Shown here in pieces: positions 38,701-48,500 of a DNA stretch of 64,000 nucleotides (positions are counted from its first letter, which is position 1; the number at the start of each line of letters is the position of its first letter). Source of the DNA: Protonemura montana (taxonomy: Eukaryota; Arthropoda; Insecta; Plecoptera; Nemouridae); assembly GCA_947568835.1 (NCBI GenBank), contig OX387609.1:9997660-10061659 (forward strand). Reading direction: 5' to 3'. A program made the position numbers and the translations under genes. Under the pieces are notes generated by a model that saw only the letters and a program-made list of their open reading frames with translations, had not been told where the DNA came from and did no database searches.

Positions 38701-39033
38701 TGCCTTGCATTTACCTGTCTGTACCTTTGCTTGCCTACCTGTGCGTTTAAAATGCCGATAGCCCTACCCCCGAAGTCCTACCCCCGAAGTCCTACTCCCT
38801 TTGTTTACGTGTCTGCTTGTTTGTGACGTCCCCATTCGTTCCGCCAGCCGACCATGGGCGTGACGATGCTGGGCAAGAAGCCGTCGCGCCGTACGCAACC
38901 ACCGTCGCCTTCGCCGTCGCAGTCGAGTCCTCCGCCCGATTATCCAGGACTTGAGTATCCGCCGGTGTTCGAACCGGAGACCTACACGCTGTCCGATGCG
39001 AGCACACTGATGCGAGCCAAGAAGACAAACTAG
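17782..39033 (+). CDS. cnk: Connector enhancer of KSR (CNK) scaffold
   Basis: CNK is a membrane-linked scaffold that couples Ras to Raf/KSR in ERK signalling. Twenty plus-strand exons: 17782-17839, 18025-18188, 22281-22456, 23832-24078, 24552-24680, 25094-25326, 26144-26393, 26775-26981, 27464-27620, 28129-28706, 28885-29044, 29561-29815, 30950-31051, 31822-31948, 32307-32658, 34163-34451, 34918-35107, 35590-35827, 36548-36799, 38848-39033. They total 4350 nt (1449 aa) with consistent phases. Domains: SAM (1-74; EQVTEWLK, GHQEIILEAVDHLRNF), CRIC (about 75-210), PDZ (about 212-290; VPSFRGVHQIAEIKYSSPAH), a long Pro/Ser linker, PH (about 795-905; TWTRGWFVLRDSAFYGF, FYFAAETEEELTSWLDAIS), then a disordered tail ending DYPGLEYPPVFEPETYTLSD. 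The length is near that of Drosophila CNK (about 1550 aa). Exon 13 uses a weak GTTCGT donor chosen by phase. Introns are full of repeats. Confidence 0.94.
18384..20787. mobile_element. 2.4-kb palindromic (foldback) DNA element
   Basis: It starts GGGTCATTCCATGTCAAATA and ends with the inverse (ending CATGGAATGACCC). The roughly 1-kb arms (18384-19370 and 19780-20787) are near-perfect inverted repeats. An extra pair, 19500-19541 with 19748-19790, closes the stem. GTAT flanks both ends (18380-18383 and 20788-20791), a candidate 4-bp target-site duplication. The loop encodes a peptide piece ELIPGKKLCSACRKLLPQ, and each arm carries another fragment (LKEECEEHMHIIGNLESDNQ). I see no transposase, so it is a non-autonomous element carrying coding remnants. 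It sits in CNK intron 2. Confidence 0.85.
20788..22280. other. Rest of CNK intron 2
   Basis: AT-rich intron sequence. Apart from the inverted SINE pair at 21659-21975, annotated separately, no gene or RNA signal is seen. Confidence 0.5.
21659..21975. repeat. Head-to-head inverted pair of tRNA-derived SINEs
   Basis: Two copies face each other. In the right copy (plus) the tRNA-like head reads TAGCTCAATGGTTCAGAGCA (A-box region) and GGTTCGAGTCC (B box). The left copy is its reverse complement. The arms of about 150 bp meet at 21800-21830. The shared flanks CTATAACCGTCTCAAAAA and TTTTTGAGACGGTTATAG lie at the outer ends. The right copy continues into the family's tail (GCATTGCAAGCGTTTGCAAT). 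Confidence 0.8.
22545..22770 (-). repeat. Dispersed repeat family 2, minus copy
   Basis: Read on the minus strand it contains GACGCCATTAGACCAGTGCC and an upstream ACAGGAGTAGGC block. The same order is found in plus copies at 34618-34900 and 36150-36435. It lies in CNK intron 3. It is a SINE-like unit of roughly 280 bp. Confidence 0.6.
24385..24497 (+). repeat. tRNA-derived SINE, family 1
   Basis: TAGCTCAATGGGCTAGAGCA followed by AGGGTTCGAGTCTCCG gives tRNA A- and B-box-like sequence. Upstream is the family leader (CTCATCAAATGCACTAAAAT). It lies in CNK intron 4, just before exon 5. Confidence 0.7.
25895..26100. repeat. SINE fragments of families 1 and 2
   Basis: 25895-25975 has the family 2 core (AGACCAGTGCCACATTGCTC). 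25985-26095 has the family 1 tail in minus orientation (AAATTGCAAACGCTTGCAAT, ending in TCGAGAGG). It lies in CNK intron 6. Confidence 0.55.
26425..26745. repeat. Foldback-element end and family 2 repeat fragment
   Basis: 26430-26520 repeats the right arm of the 37741-38020 foldback element (TCAGTAAGTTCTGTACTCTC, then CCAATCAACAT). 26620-26745 holds a family 2 copy (ACCAACTCATTTACC, then CATTGTCAAAACACTGCAT). It lies in CNK intron 7. Confidence 0.55.
27640..27850 (-). repeat. tRNA-derived SINE, family 1, minus copy
   Basis: It runs from the tail (AAATTGCCAACGCTTGCAAT) through GGTGTTGCTCTAACCCATTT to the leader (GATGAGAATGACGGTTCTCC). The tRNA-like head has lost part of the B box. It lies in CNK intron 9. 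Confidence 0.7.
29070..29345. repeat. Family 1 SINE and inverted SINE tail
   Basis: A minus copy with a well-kept head (GGGACACGAACCCCGATCTC, GTTGCTCTAACCAATTGA) at 29070-29190 is followed by a plus-oriented tail (TTTTTGAGAGGTTAATTAG, TTGCAATTTGAATCAGATTT) at 29250-29345. This is a second inverted arrangement of the family. It lies in CNK intron 11. Confidence 0.65.
31310..31490 (+). repeat. tRNA-derived SINE, family 1, plus copy
   Basis: GAGCAACACCCGCGACAGGT, then CCAGGGTTTGAGTCCCTG, is a tRNA-like head, followed by TTTGGGTACTCA. It lies in CNK intron 13. Confidence 0.65.
32733..33856. repeat. Minisatellite of about 13 copies, 84-90-bp unit, CNK intron 15
   Basis: The unit begins GTGATTCGTAACCCTGGTAT, continues TACTGTCAGTAGCA, GCTAACTAGCACCACC, AGCACCAAGCAGTAACC and ends CGACCTAGAGCG. 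Individual copies differ by small indels and substitutions. Higher-order similarity exists: copies with CCACCAAAG alternate with copies with CCACCATAG. No open frame spans it. Confidence 0.95.
34618..34900 (+). repeat. Dispersed repeat family 2, full-length copy
   Basis: About 280 bp: ATTTGCGGAGGAATCCTGTT, TACCGTCCTTCAGAAGGG, CAACAGGAGTAGG, ACGCCATTAGGCCAGTG, then TGCATCATTAAACCCCAC. Its closest relative in the window is 36150-36435. It lies in CNK intron 16. It has no clear tRNA head, so its class is unresolved. Confidence 0.7.
35850..36140 (-). repeat. tRNA-derived SINE, family 1, minus copy plus tail
   Basis: CTCAAAAACCAATCAAGGAC, ACTCAAACCACGATCTC and GTTGTTGCTTTAACCATGTG match the reverse complement of the family head. 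A tail-like piece (CAATCTTTTGCAATTTAAAT) lies near 36130. It lies in CNK intron 18. Confidence 0.55.
36150..36435 (+). repeat. Dispersed repeat family 2, full-length copy
   Basis: Same block order as at 34618: TTTGCGGAGGAATTCTGTTG, TACCGTCCTTCGGAAGGG, GAACAGGAGTAGGC, ACGCCATTAGACCAGTGCC, TCAAAACAGTGCGTCGTTAA. It lies in CNK intron 18, directly after the SINE above. Confidence 0.7.
37741..38020. mobile_element. Foldback/MITE-like inverted repeat, 280 bp
   Basis: The left arm (37741-37872) and right arm (37892-38020) are reverse complements with scattered mismatches. Examples are CCGCGATAGTGGAAATT with AATTTCCACTATCGCGG, and AGTGAAGGGAGAGTAC with GTACTCTCCCTTTACT. A right-arm relative occurs at 26430-26520, so this is a dispersed element and not a local hairpin. 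It lies in CNK intron 19. Confidence 0.75.
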
Positions 39034-42000
39034 GCGACATAACCTATAAGCATAGATCAAGTTTACACAGATATTCCATCCTAATATGGGAACGGCCAGG
39101 CGAAAGAAATCGCTGCTAGAAACGTAGAATTCTGTCGTGGTGTTCGTTTATATTACGATCGTAAGGGAGTGAGTGAGAGCAGAAATGACAAGAAGGACTG
39201 TTCCGATGATGAGCATTTCGAGTGAAGCAAGATTAAATTGTAAAATCCCATCTATCGGTAAAGGTTCCAACTATTTTAGCTACGAAACTTTGTAGGGCTC
39301 TCCTATCCCAAGGTTTTCTGAAGTACCTATAAACCAGGCTGTAATATCTCTGTAAGCTATGTCTGTGCTAAATATTCTTCCACGAGCATAAGCTATCACT
39401 TTTATGGATTATTAAAATACACGACCGCTAGCTATCGTATTACGGTCAAGAAGACTGGCTAGAAAGCGTAACGGAGAAACACCTCTGATACGAGTATGTA
39501 CTCCATGACGTAAGAATGGGTGAGGACACATGCAGACAATACTGGAATTCACCAAATTGCAAAAACAATGAGATTTAGAGTGAAAATGTCTTGCCCCTGT
39601 ACCGTTCAACATAACCATACCATTAGGCATATTCAAAGCTCATATTCCCAGCAATGCATACTCGTCGGAAGTAACTATTACGTCTAAGTTTTTGTATTTC
39701 CTATACTTACTACACAATGCAGTGCAAATACCCTGTCTGCATAGACTTTAAAAGTTGAAACTATAAGGCGGTTTTTTTTGAACGGGTGCATTGAGAAATT
39801 ATGGTATTATGGACGCAATTTGCCATGCCCAACGCACACCACGAAACACTAACTACTGATAATTGTGTGGTTAAGAAGGAAAGAGGGATGGAACGAAAGT
39901 TATCAGAGATTTAGAAACGGTGACTTGTCTGAAATTAATGTTTTGACGATGTTGGCTCTGCGTGGTGATGGAAGTAACTTCAGTAAAGCGTTAAATCTCG
40001 ACAAGTGCACCACGCGACGCCATCCTTCATCCGATAAGTTACGCTCCCTCTGTCTTTCCTTCTCCACCACAACGATCATCCAGCCTCTTGGCAACCTATT
40101 CGCACGATAATCAAATAAAATAATCACCGACTAGAGATTTTAAAAAGCTCCTCGGACGTCGACTCTCTTCGTTGCCTAGCACAACTAGCACAACTCAACA
40201 TCTGCAGATGCAATTTCTTACAAATCAATAGTGTGTCATTTTGCCGAGACTTCAGATCTGAGACATGTTCAGTTAAAGTTCCTCGTGAGAAATAAGTCGC
40301 AGTAAAAAGCTAAAATCGTATAATGTTTTTCTGTAACGACGAAAAGAACTCAATCAGCTGACTTGCAGTTGGTGTATAGCCCTGCGGATAATCAATGCTG
40401 GCAAAATGCAATTCACCGTCGTTTTCGTAAGCGAGGAAATGTAATCCAGATCACAGCACTGATTAGCATAACAGCGACAGCTAAAGGCATTGTCCAAAAT
40501 ATGGCGCAAGCACAAAGTTGATCTCAATTGTTCCGGCCGTCGAAAAAGCAAAGCCACGAACTTGCCCTGGAAATTACAACAGAGATCAGCATATTATTTT
40601 TTGTTCACTTTTACAAGTTTTATGCCCGTGGTCATAAAAAATAAAAATAAAAAAACAGTGGAGGCCAACGTCATCATAGCATTCTACTTCATTTTCGTAA
40701 CTCGTAACGTAAAATTTATTTTCTCAGTTCGAAAGAGTACTAGAATCGAACTTGAAAAATATAATTTGGCCAGTGGTCCTACTACCTGGTGGTACCTCAC
40801 TAGAATTAGGAACAGTTTGTTGTTTATGCCATAAGATTCTCACTGTTTTAAGCACTTGAAGAAGAATTTAAATGCTCAGACAATACGTTTTTACAAGAGA
40901 TTGATCGATATACGTAACTTTACTATAACGTTAACCGATTCTTCTTCGAGTGGCGAAACAGCGAAACAGTGTCCCCCACTATAAAGAATGCCCTGCTTTA
41001 ACCGTCATTTGTGGTTAATGTTCGTGACGTAATGTGTCCCCATTCTGTTTTTGAGTGCGGAAAGACGTAGGTCGCAGTACGATACTGACATCGATGGACT
41101 TGTTTTGCCGAGAGTCGAGAAGTGATGGCAAAGTCATCTGATGTTTTCTCTGCAAACGGCCGGCTATTTATTTTCGTGACATGGCTCCGCCGGAGAAGGC
41201 ACAGATGGTTCGACAAAGGGCACAACGGGCCTTCCCTCTTATTCTGTACAGGGTCCCTTTTCGATTGTGATCACTTTTCGATTCTTGGTCGTGTTGAAAT
41301 CACGGATAAAATACCTAAATTAAAGAACTGATACGTAGTTGTTTTAATGGTCATGATAAAAATGCTTCAGAAAGAAGCTGATCATTTTTCGACAATACTT
41401 TGAGAAGAGATTGTAGTGGTTTAAGATATCATAGAAGAAGTATTAGAATGGAGAGAGTGAGATCAATGGGTGCTTGGAATATTTGTATGTTCCAGTTTAT
41501 ATATATATATATAATAATATTACCCCTATATCGAATTTTTGGGACGTGTTTGATTTTAAATTTGAATAACTAATTGAATAATTAATTCAGGTAGTATTTT
41601 CCTACTAGGTATCTTCATAGCACCGCAGACGAGAGACAAATCAATTACCATGTGTACCGATGTCGTAATTTTTTGTGTCCCTTATATTGATAGCACACGA
41701 CATCCATGGCACATTCTACTCAAGTTTGAATTTCCATTCAACATTTCACAAGTTTGAATCTATTTTGGGCTTTTTAATAATGCAAAGTTAAACGTGTAAG
41801 GGGACGAGCAATTCTGCGAGAGATGAAGCAAGGATATGTGATGATTTTTTTACTGAGGTATGTGCTGTAGTTTTGGAATTCTTCCTAATTCTCTGATGGA
41901 ATTGTTCGTTCGGCAAGATTATGCCGGAGTGCTGTTATAGAAATGTCTCTTTACTGTTACACTCTGTAATAATTGTTATCCTTATTGCTGTACTTATCTA

Positions 42001-42595
42001 TGGGTACTCAACACACCGCAATTTGTTTAATTGTAGTTTTTCAGTTTTACTACTTTTTCTTACAAAGAGATTTATTTCCGAAAACGTGACTTAGCATTTT
42101 AGGATTATATGTTCTGGATTTGCGTGCCAAATGCTCAAATGGCAAATTGTATTTTCTACATCACTTCTAGTAATATTTCTTAGCAATATTTTGTTGGTAT
42201 GCCAGAGAATTTATTGTTGTTTATTTTCAAATCAACAGTAGCATTTACAACATGGGTCAGTGATAAAGATATTTTATTTATTAAATTTCTTCTGTTAATG
42301 AAATTTTAAAATATTCTAGTATTTAAGCAGACTTTTATTATATTCAATCAGAATCTTATTTATATTTATTAAATTATTTATTTCATCATTCGATTTGGTC
42401 ATGATTAATGGTGTAAATAAAGAATACCAAAAAGTACGATTGGTTACCTTCATTTTGCCTTCATTGCTCAGATTTGGGTTTGAACCTACCGCGCTTCAAG
42501 TAGCGATTATTTCTGAGCGCACCCAGTATTTCCGGCATCATCTTCGCTGTCCTTACCCTGTGCGCATCCGTGCGTTCCGGTCTTTCAACTTGAAG
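39034..42595. other. CNK 3' UTR and intergenic spacer before Nopp140
   Basis: No coding exon is supported. A candidate CNK poly(A) signal AATAAA lies at 40114-40119, about 1.1 kb after the stop. A TA microsatellite is near 41500-41515. The rest is AT-rich. The 5' UTR of Nopp140 must lie in the last few hundred bases. Confidence 0.5.
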
Positions 42596-45500
42596 ATGGC
42601 TTCGGGTGAGGAGGGTGTGATTACGTCCCTCGTGTATGACTACCTTTTGAAAGCAAACGAGCAATTAGCGAAAACATTCCAGAAAAAATGCAATGCGGTA
42701 AGTGGCATTTACCTAACCATGTTATTTTTTTGGTGATCCTAAATGTAGTTTACTCGGAGATATTGTTAGTTGTTGAGCCGCTAAAACGTGCCAAAACACG
42801 TGTGAGACGCAATAAGGTTTTTTCTCGTTTCTGCCCAAATCGCAAGACGTATCACCAGTATATGGTTTTAGTAATAACAAATGCTTAACGTAGAACTGAA
42901 TTAACTTAGTTTGCTAGTTAAGATGCATGCATTTATGCCGTAATATCGATTTTTCCAATTTCGTGTTCAAAGCATGGCGACTCGCATTTGCACCCACGCT
43001 CGTATGCTACGTGCAGATTTTCACAGCAACTTTTTTTTGTACAGAGTCCTCTTCCAAAGGGTTCTCCTGGTCTTAAGGAAATATTTACAGAATACAAGAA
43101 ATTGACCCCCAAGAAACCTGCACCAAAACTGAATCTCTCACAAGCTGACGAATCTTCTAGTTCAGGTAAGTTATCCAGAAAGTATTTCCACTTCCAAAGT
43201 AGCAACATATTCATTACCTGTCTCATGCGGTATTTTAATTGTAGAAGAGTCGGACAGCGCAGACGAGCCTCCGAAGACAGCTGTAGTAAATGGTAAATCT
43301 CCCGTAAAAGCAGTACCTGCCAAAGTAACACCAGCTAAGGCACCTGCTAAAAAAGAATCCAGCTCGGAAGAGAGCTCGAGTGACGAGGAGGCTGCTAAAC
43401 CGGCAGTCACTAAACCAGCTGTAACTCCACTGCTTAATGGCAACAAGAAGGTTGCCCCTTCAAAGAAAGAATCAAGCTCCTCCGAAGAAAGCTCAAGTGA
43501 AGATGAAGCGCCTGCGAAAGTTGCTCCGAAATCACCTGCTCCAGCCAAGGCAACCCCACTGAAACCTGTAGCCAAGGCTGCTAAGGCAGAGTCGAGTTCA
43601 GAAGACAGTGACGATTCATCTGTTTCTGATGCTCCTTCAAAACCTGTTGCTAAGCCAGCTGCAAAAGTAACGCCAGCAAAGCCCACCCCTGCGAAGGCCC
43701 CTGCTAAGAAGGATTCTAGCTCTTCCGAAGACAGTTCTAGCGAGGATGAAGCTCCTAAAAAACCGGTGGCCAAGATACCAGTGCCAGCTGCCAAGCCTGT
43801 TGCGAAGAAGGAATCCAGCAGCGAAGAAAGCAGTGAGGAGAGCAGCGACGAGAAAGGTAATTTGAGATCTTATCAGTTGATCTTCAGCTGATTTATGCAT
43901 ACACACCTCACCACGTGCAAGAATACTCCAAGATGATCCAACCTTAAAAGATCATATTAGTTGGGCAAAGTTTAGTGCTAATTATAGTGTTCAAGAATTT
44001 ATACTTGCTCTGGATCTTCCAAAATTCCACTTTTTTAAGAATTAATCAACTAGGCTTTATCTGTATTCTAAAGACAACATTTATCGATAACTGATGACTG
44101 GTACTCCACCCTTGCTCTCAGCAGCCCCTGCCAAGCCAGCGACTCCTGCTGCCAAGCCAGCGACTCCTGCTGCCAAGCCAGCGACTCCTGCTGCTAAGCC
44201 AGCTGTTGCCAAGAAGGACTCTTCTTCAAGCGAAGAAGACTCTAGCGATGATGAGCCTGCCAAGCCGGTTTCCAAGGCACCGGTCAAGGCCCCAGTTCCC
44301 TCAAAGAAGGCAGAAAGCAGTTCTGAGGAAAGCAGTGAGTACACATGATTGCCCTTCATGTATTCTTTTGGGTAGGAATGAAATACGAAATGGCTAAAAT
44401 GCAATTTCAGGATAAACCCAGAATGAAGTTTTTAAATATCAGTGATAAAACGGTGCAAAAATAATACTATCTTTTCAAACTGGGTATTGAATACCGCTTA
44501 AAAATTGACATCTCTTCTAGTGCACCTGAACCTAGATGTTGACACAATATGCATAAACTGGGGGGCTTGTAACAAAGAACAACTTCATAAAGCTGGAATT
44601 AAACTAAATAAGGAAAAAGCTCCGACAAATAATATATTTCTTGGAGAAATGTTTCACGAGACACAACCAGAAGAAGGGTGGAATTAAATGTACATGTGGG
44701 TAGGAGGATTGAGAGGTAATGAAAAGACAATTAACACGATTATGGACGCTTATGGATATGAATGTACATCATGAAGGCAGACTTCCTCAATACACAATAC
44801 TCGGGAGTGATCGGTTCCAGCGAAAGCTATGAAGATCAGTCCTTACAAGGACCTACAAGAAATGATTTACACCAGCGCTTATCATCTATTGCCTAGTACT
44901 ATGCCGCTATATTGGGAGGTTCCAAATGATGAACAAAAGATGCACTTCTGCAGTTACCATGTAGACATTCTCAGACTACCACTCACTTCTGATGGAACCC
45001 CTTCAAGCAGATATTTTACCAAAGTACGCAAAGTACCAAAAATAAATTGCCCAATGGCTAAAATAAGCAGCCCTCTGATATTTTCTGAAGTCCCCAAATT
45101 TAAAGGAAGTTTTAGTTATAACCGCAATTAGCAAACATTGTAAAATTATGTGAAACCTTTGGAAACCTGTATAGTGGCGTTAAGAAATGCATCCAAATGA
45201 TGAAGAAAAAATGCACTTCTGCAGTTACCATGTAGACATTCTCAGACTACCACTCACTTCTGATGGACTTTTCTCAACTTGCGCTAAGGTTTCTCAATGT
45301 ATGGGTTGTTGGTTTGAGCCTCGAGGTTGAATTGGCACAGACACACGCAAACTTCATTTACGAGTGGCTTCTTTTCTTGAGACCTATGCCGCCCTGCAAG
45401 GCTGGAGTCCAGATTACTTCACGGAGCTGGCAATTGGAGGTTCTGGATTCTCATTTACACATTTTTCTTGTGTAAGCTCCCTTGTAGGAAACACCAGAAA

Positions 45501-48500
45501 TATACTGGGACCCCACCTAGCATCGACTACTACTTTTGTCGGTTTAGTTTAGGTATAAATTAACTGGAGTTACTCGTGGTACCAATCCACAATTCTTTTA
45601 GGATGCAATAACAGAAAGAAAATGTTGTGATCTTGTGTTAAAATCTCGGCTGTAATTTCCAAATGATGAACAAAAGAAGCACTTCTGCAGTTACCTTGTA
45701 GACATTCTCAGACTACCACTCACTTCTGATGGAAAGTTGCAGGAAACATCGACTTGACAATCTTCACGAGATCTAAATTCAAACTGTTGTGGGTCGTTCT
45801 AACCCTTTGGCTTGCGTAACCAAGCAACCGGCACTCTGCGATCTGTATTTGGCTTCACGGCTTAGTGTCGTTGAATGACGCAAGTGCCAGATGAAAGCAG
45901 TCGCTCCTAAGCCAAAGGTGTATGCACTCTCAATCGCAATGTCGTCTTAGGAAAGGGGTCGGCACAGAAAGTTACACAAACACTTTTCAGTCTGTTGCGC
46001 TATACGCATGCAAGTTAAAGCGGATTATAGTGTGTCATAACTATTCTCTTCCTGAGACTTGCTAGATTAATCCGAATTTTCGATAGAGGTGGCTTCTTTC
46101 CGTGGGGACACTTCGCCCATAATCTTTGGACACCAAATGTATCTTACATAGAATATAGAATGGCACAGTCGGTTTGTATTTGCCAAATTGGCTCTATTTC
46201 AGCTTTAAGTGTAGTTGGCTGTGAATAAGTGTTGCCTTTTTTTGCTGAAAGTCAACCATGTCAACTTGCTGCAAGGGTGTAGCTTAGTATGTGCCTTTGC
46301 TTGCCCGTTTTCTTTCCGAGTCTTGCTAGAGAAACTGAGCATTTACAGTGAATGCTTCCGACCTTGTTCAAAAGTCAAGACAGGAGTGTCATCGGCAGCA
46401 GTGGTTCCAGTGTTAGATGGCCAGTTCAAATGATGATACTTAATTCTTGATAGGAATTGCCGACTGACCATACATGAAGCTACTTTCACAATCTGATGAA
46501 CTTGGCTCAGTTTACTGAAGATCCTGCTTTTTGCAACCGCTGCTTTCTGATAGGTCGACAGGACAAGCAGCTACCATGTTGTACTTGATACTTAGATTCG
46601 TGTGCAGAAAAGCTAATTTTATATCCCTTTCTCTTAAATAAACGCCGACTTGCTATCAACATTTAGACACTGAAAATACATTATTCTGTTTGAGAACATC
46701 AATGCGTTCCCGATGATGTAATCTTTGGACATGAACAACCGTGATTTCATTATCAGTTTTGTCACTACCACTGAGGGAATGCATCGCCGTTTTTCACCCT
46801 GCTGCTCTTGGGTTCGATTGACATCTGGTTTTTACTCTTGAATAATTGTAATCAACTGTGATGAAAGCGAGACGTGCCCCAGTTTTCGATAGACCAGCCA
46901 TCTCTGGATACGGTCCTGGGCTTAGTCTTCACATTGCTGCTGTGTAGTTTAGTTTTGTAGTTTTAGTTCTAGCATGGTTATGTCTGGCAAATGATGATAC
47001 TCACTTTACCAAAGTCCCACGCGGACGCTGATGGCATAAAAATGTTTCAAGACGAGTCTGACAGCCAACGACTTAACCAACAAATTAAGTTAAATTTATT
47101 TTATATACATCACCGGTATTGATAATAAAAAGATCAAACACTGCACGTAGTTACTAGTTACGCTGCTATGAGTTAAATTATGTCAACCAAGTGATGATAC
47201 TATATTCTTGATAGGAATTGCCGACTGACCATACATGAAGCTTAATCTGAGTCTGATGATTGGCATTTTTAAACTCTGAGCAAAACTTCTGACAACTTTG
47301 CCAACGTATCTGACTGGGCCTTACCCCAACTTTTCTGTCCATTCGCAGGCTCCGATGACGACACTGTGAAGCTGCCGCCCAAGACGAAGGCTGCCGTTGC
47401 ACCTGTCAAGGCCGTCGCCAAGAAGGATTCCAGCTCATCGGAAGAATCGTCCTCTGACGAAGATGACGCGCCTGCCGCCAAGAAACCAGGTAAAAACGAG
47501 ATGCTTCTTGACCGAAGGATAGAAGAAATGGAGTATATGATTATCAAGAACACTATAACCCTTGCATTGCAAGTGGTTGCTATTTATAATCAGATTTTAC
47601 CGAGCTAATGTATTTTTTTTAATCAGCCTTTTGGGTCGGTATTTGCATTTTAACATTTTAAGCTATGGTAAATAACATCAGACATACTGGGGGGGGGGTC
47701 CATCCAAACCGATGCTAGCTTAGAGTTTTGTCCGGCAAATGATGATACTCACTTTACCAAAGTCCCACGAGGACGATGATGGCATAAAAATGTTTCAAGA
47801 CGAGTCTGACAGCCAGCGACAAAAAACTCTGCGCCAGTTTGATTTTACGGTTATTGGAATAAAGGAAGTACCTTCCTAAACTCTCAGCGAAGAGTGTTGG
47901 ATTATGTTTGGTTGTGAGTGCTTTATTACCTATGCCACCTACCATTAACTGTACCAGAAATCACATGCTGTCCCTATTGGCTGTATCGTGATTTTTGATA
48001 TTTTCTTTTTGCTCAATTCTCTAGAAAATGGCCTGTGCTAGCTTCAAGATTCTACATAGATTTAAAAGTGATCCCTGTCGTAATGCGTAGAGATCAGATA
48101 TAGGTTTAATTTTGCTAGTAATGTGATGGGACCCCATGCCTATTCTTGCAGCTGTTGCGAAACCTGTAGTGAAGCCAGCAGCTAAGAAAGCCGAGTCCAG
48201 CTCCGAGGAGTCGAGCGATGACGAAGAAGAGAAGCCGACGGGGCAGAAGCGCAAGCTGGAGGATGCTGACGACAACGAGGCTCCTGCGGTAAGCGCATTA
48301 AAGATAGTCTTTATGCTATCCTTGTTCAGGTTAACCCTCACGTCATTTCATTGAAAAATAAACTTCTGTGTTACATTTAAAAGAAAAAAAAGAAAAAAAA
48401 ATCATCTTTTATTGTTGATTTCCAGAGATGTTTGCAAAAGTAAAATTCGAATGACGCTCCCAGTAACTTTTGATCAAAATGAAAGCATACCCCTCCCTAG

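Noticed and set aside
43171..43794. 207-codon minus-strand ORF rich in Ala, Gly and Ser
   Set aside because: Antisense shadow of the low-complexity Ser/Lys exon of Nopp140.
44829..45131. 100-codon plus-strand ORF in the Nopp140 intron
   Set aside because: It runs across snoRNA family A copy 1, whose boxes and stem explain the conserved sequence; no protein similarity.
46010..46340. Further H/ACA snoRNAs between 46010 and 46340
   Set aside because: Hairpins exist (CGGATTA/TAATCCG, GCAAG/CTTGC), but no well-placed ACA box follows, so they are not listed as features.
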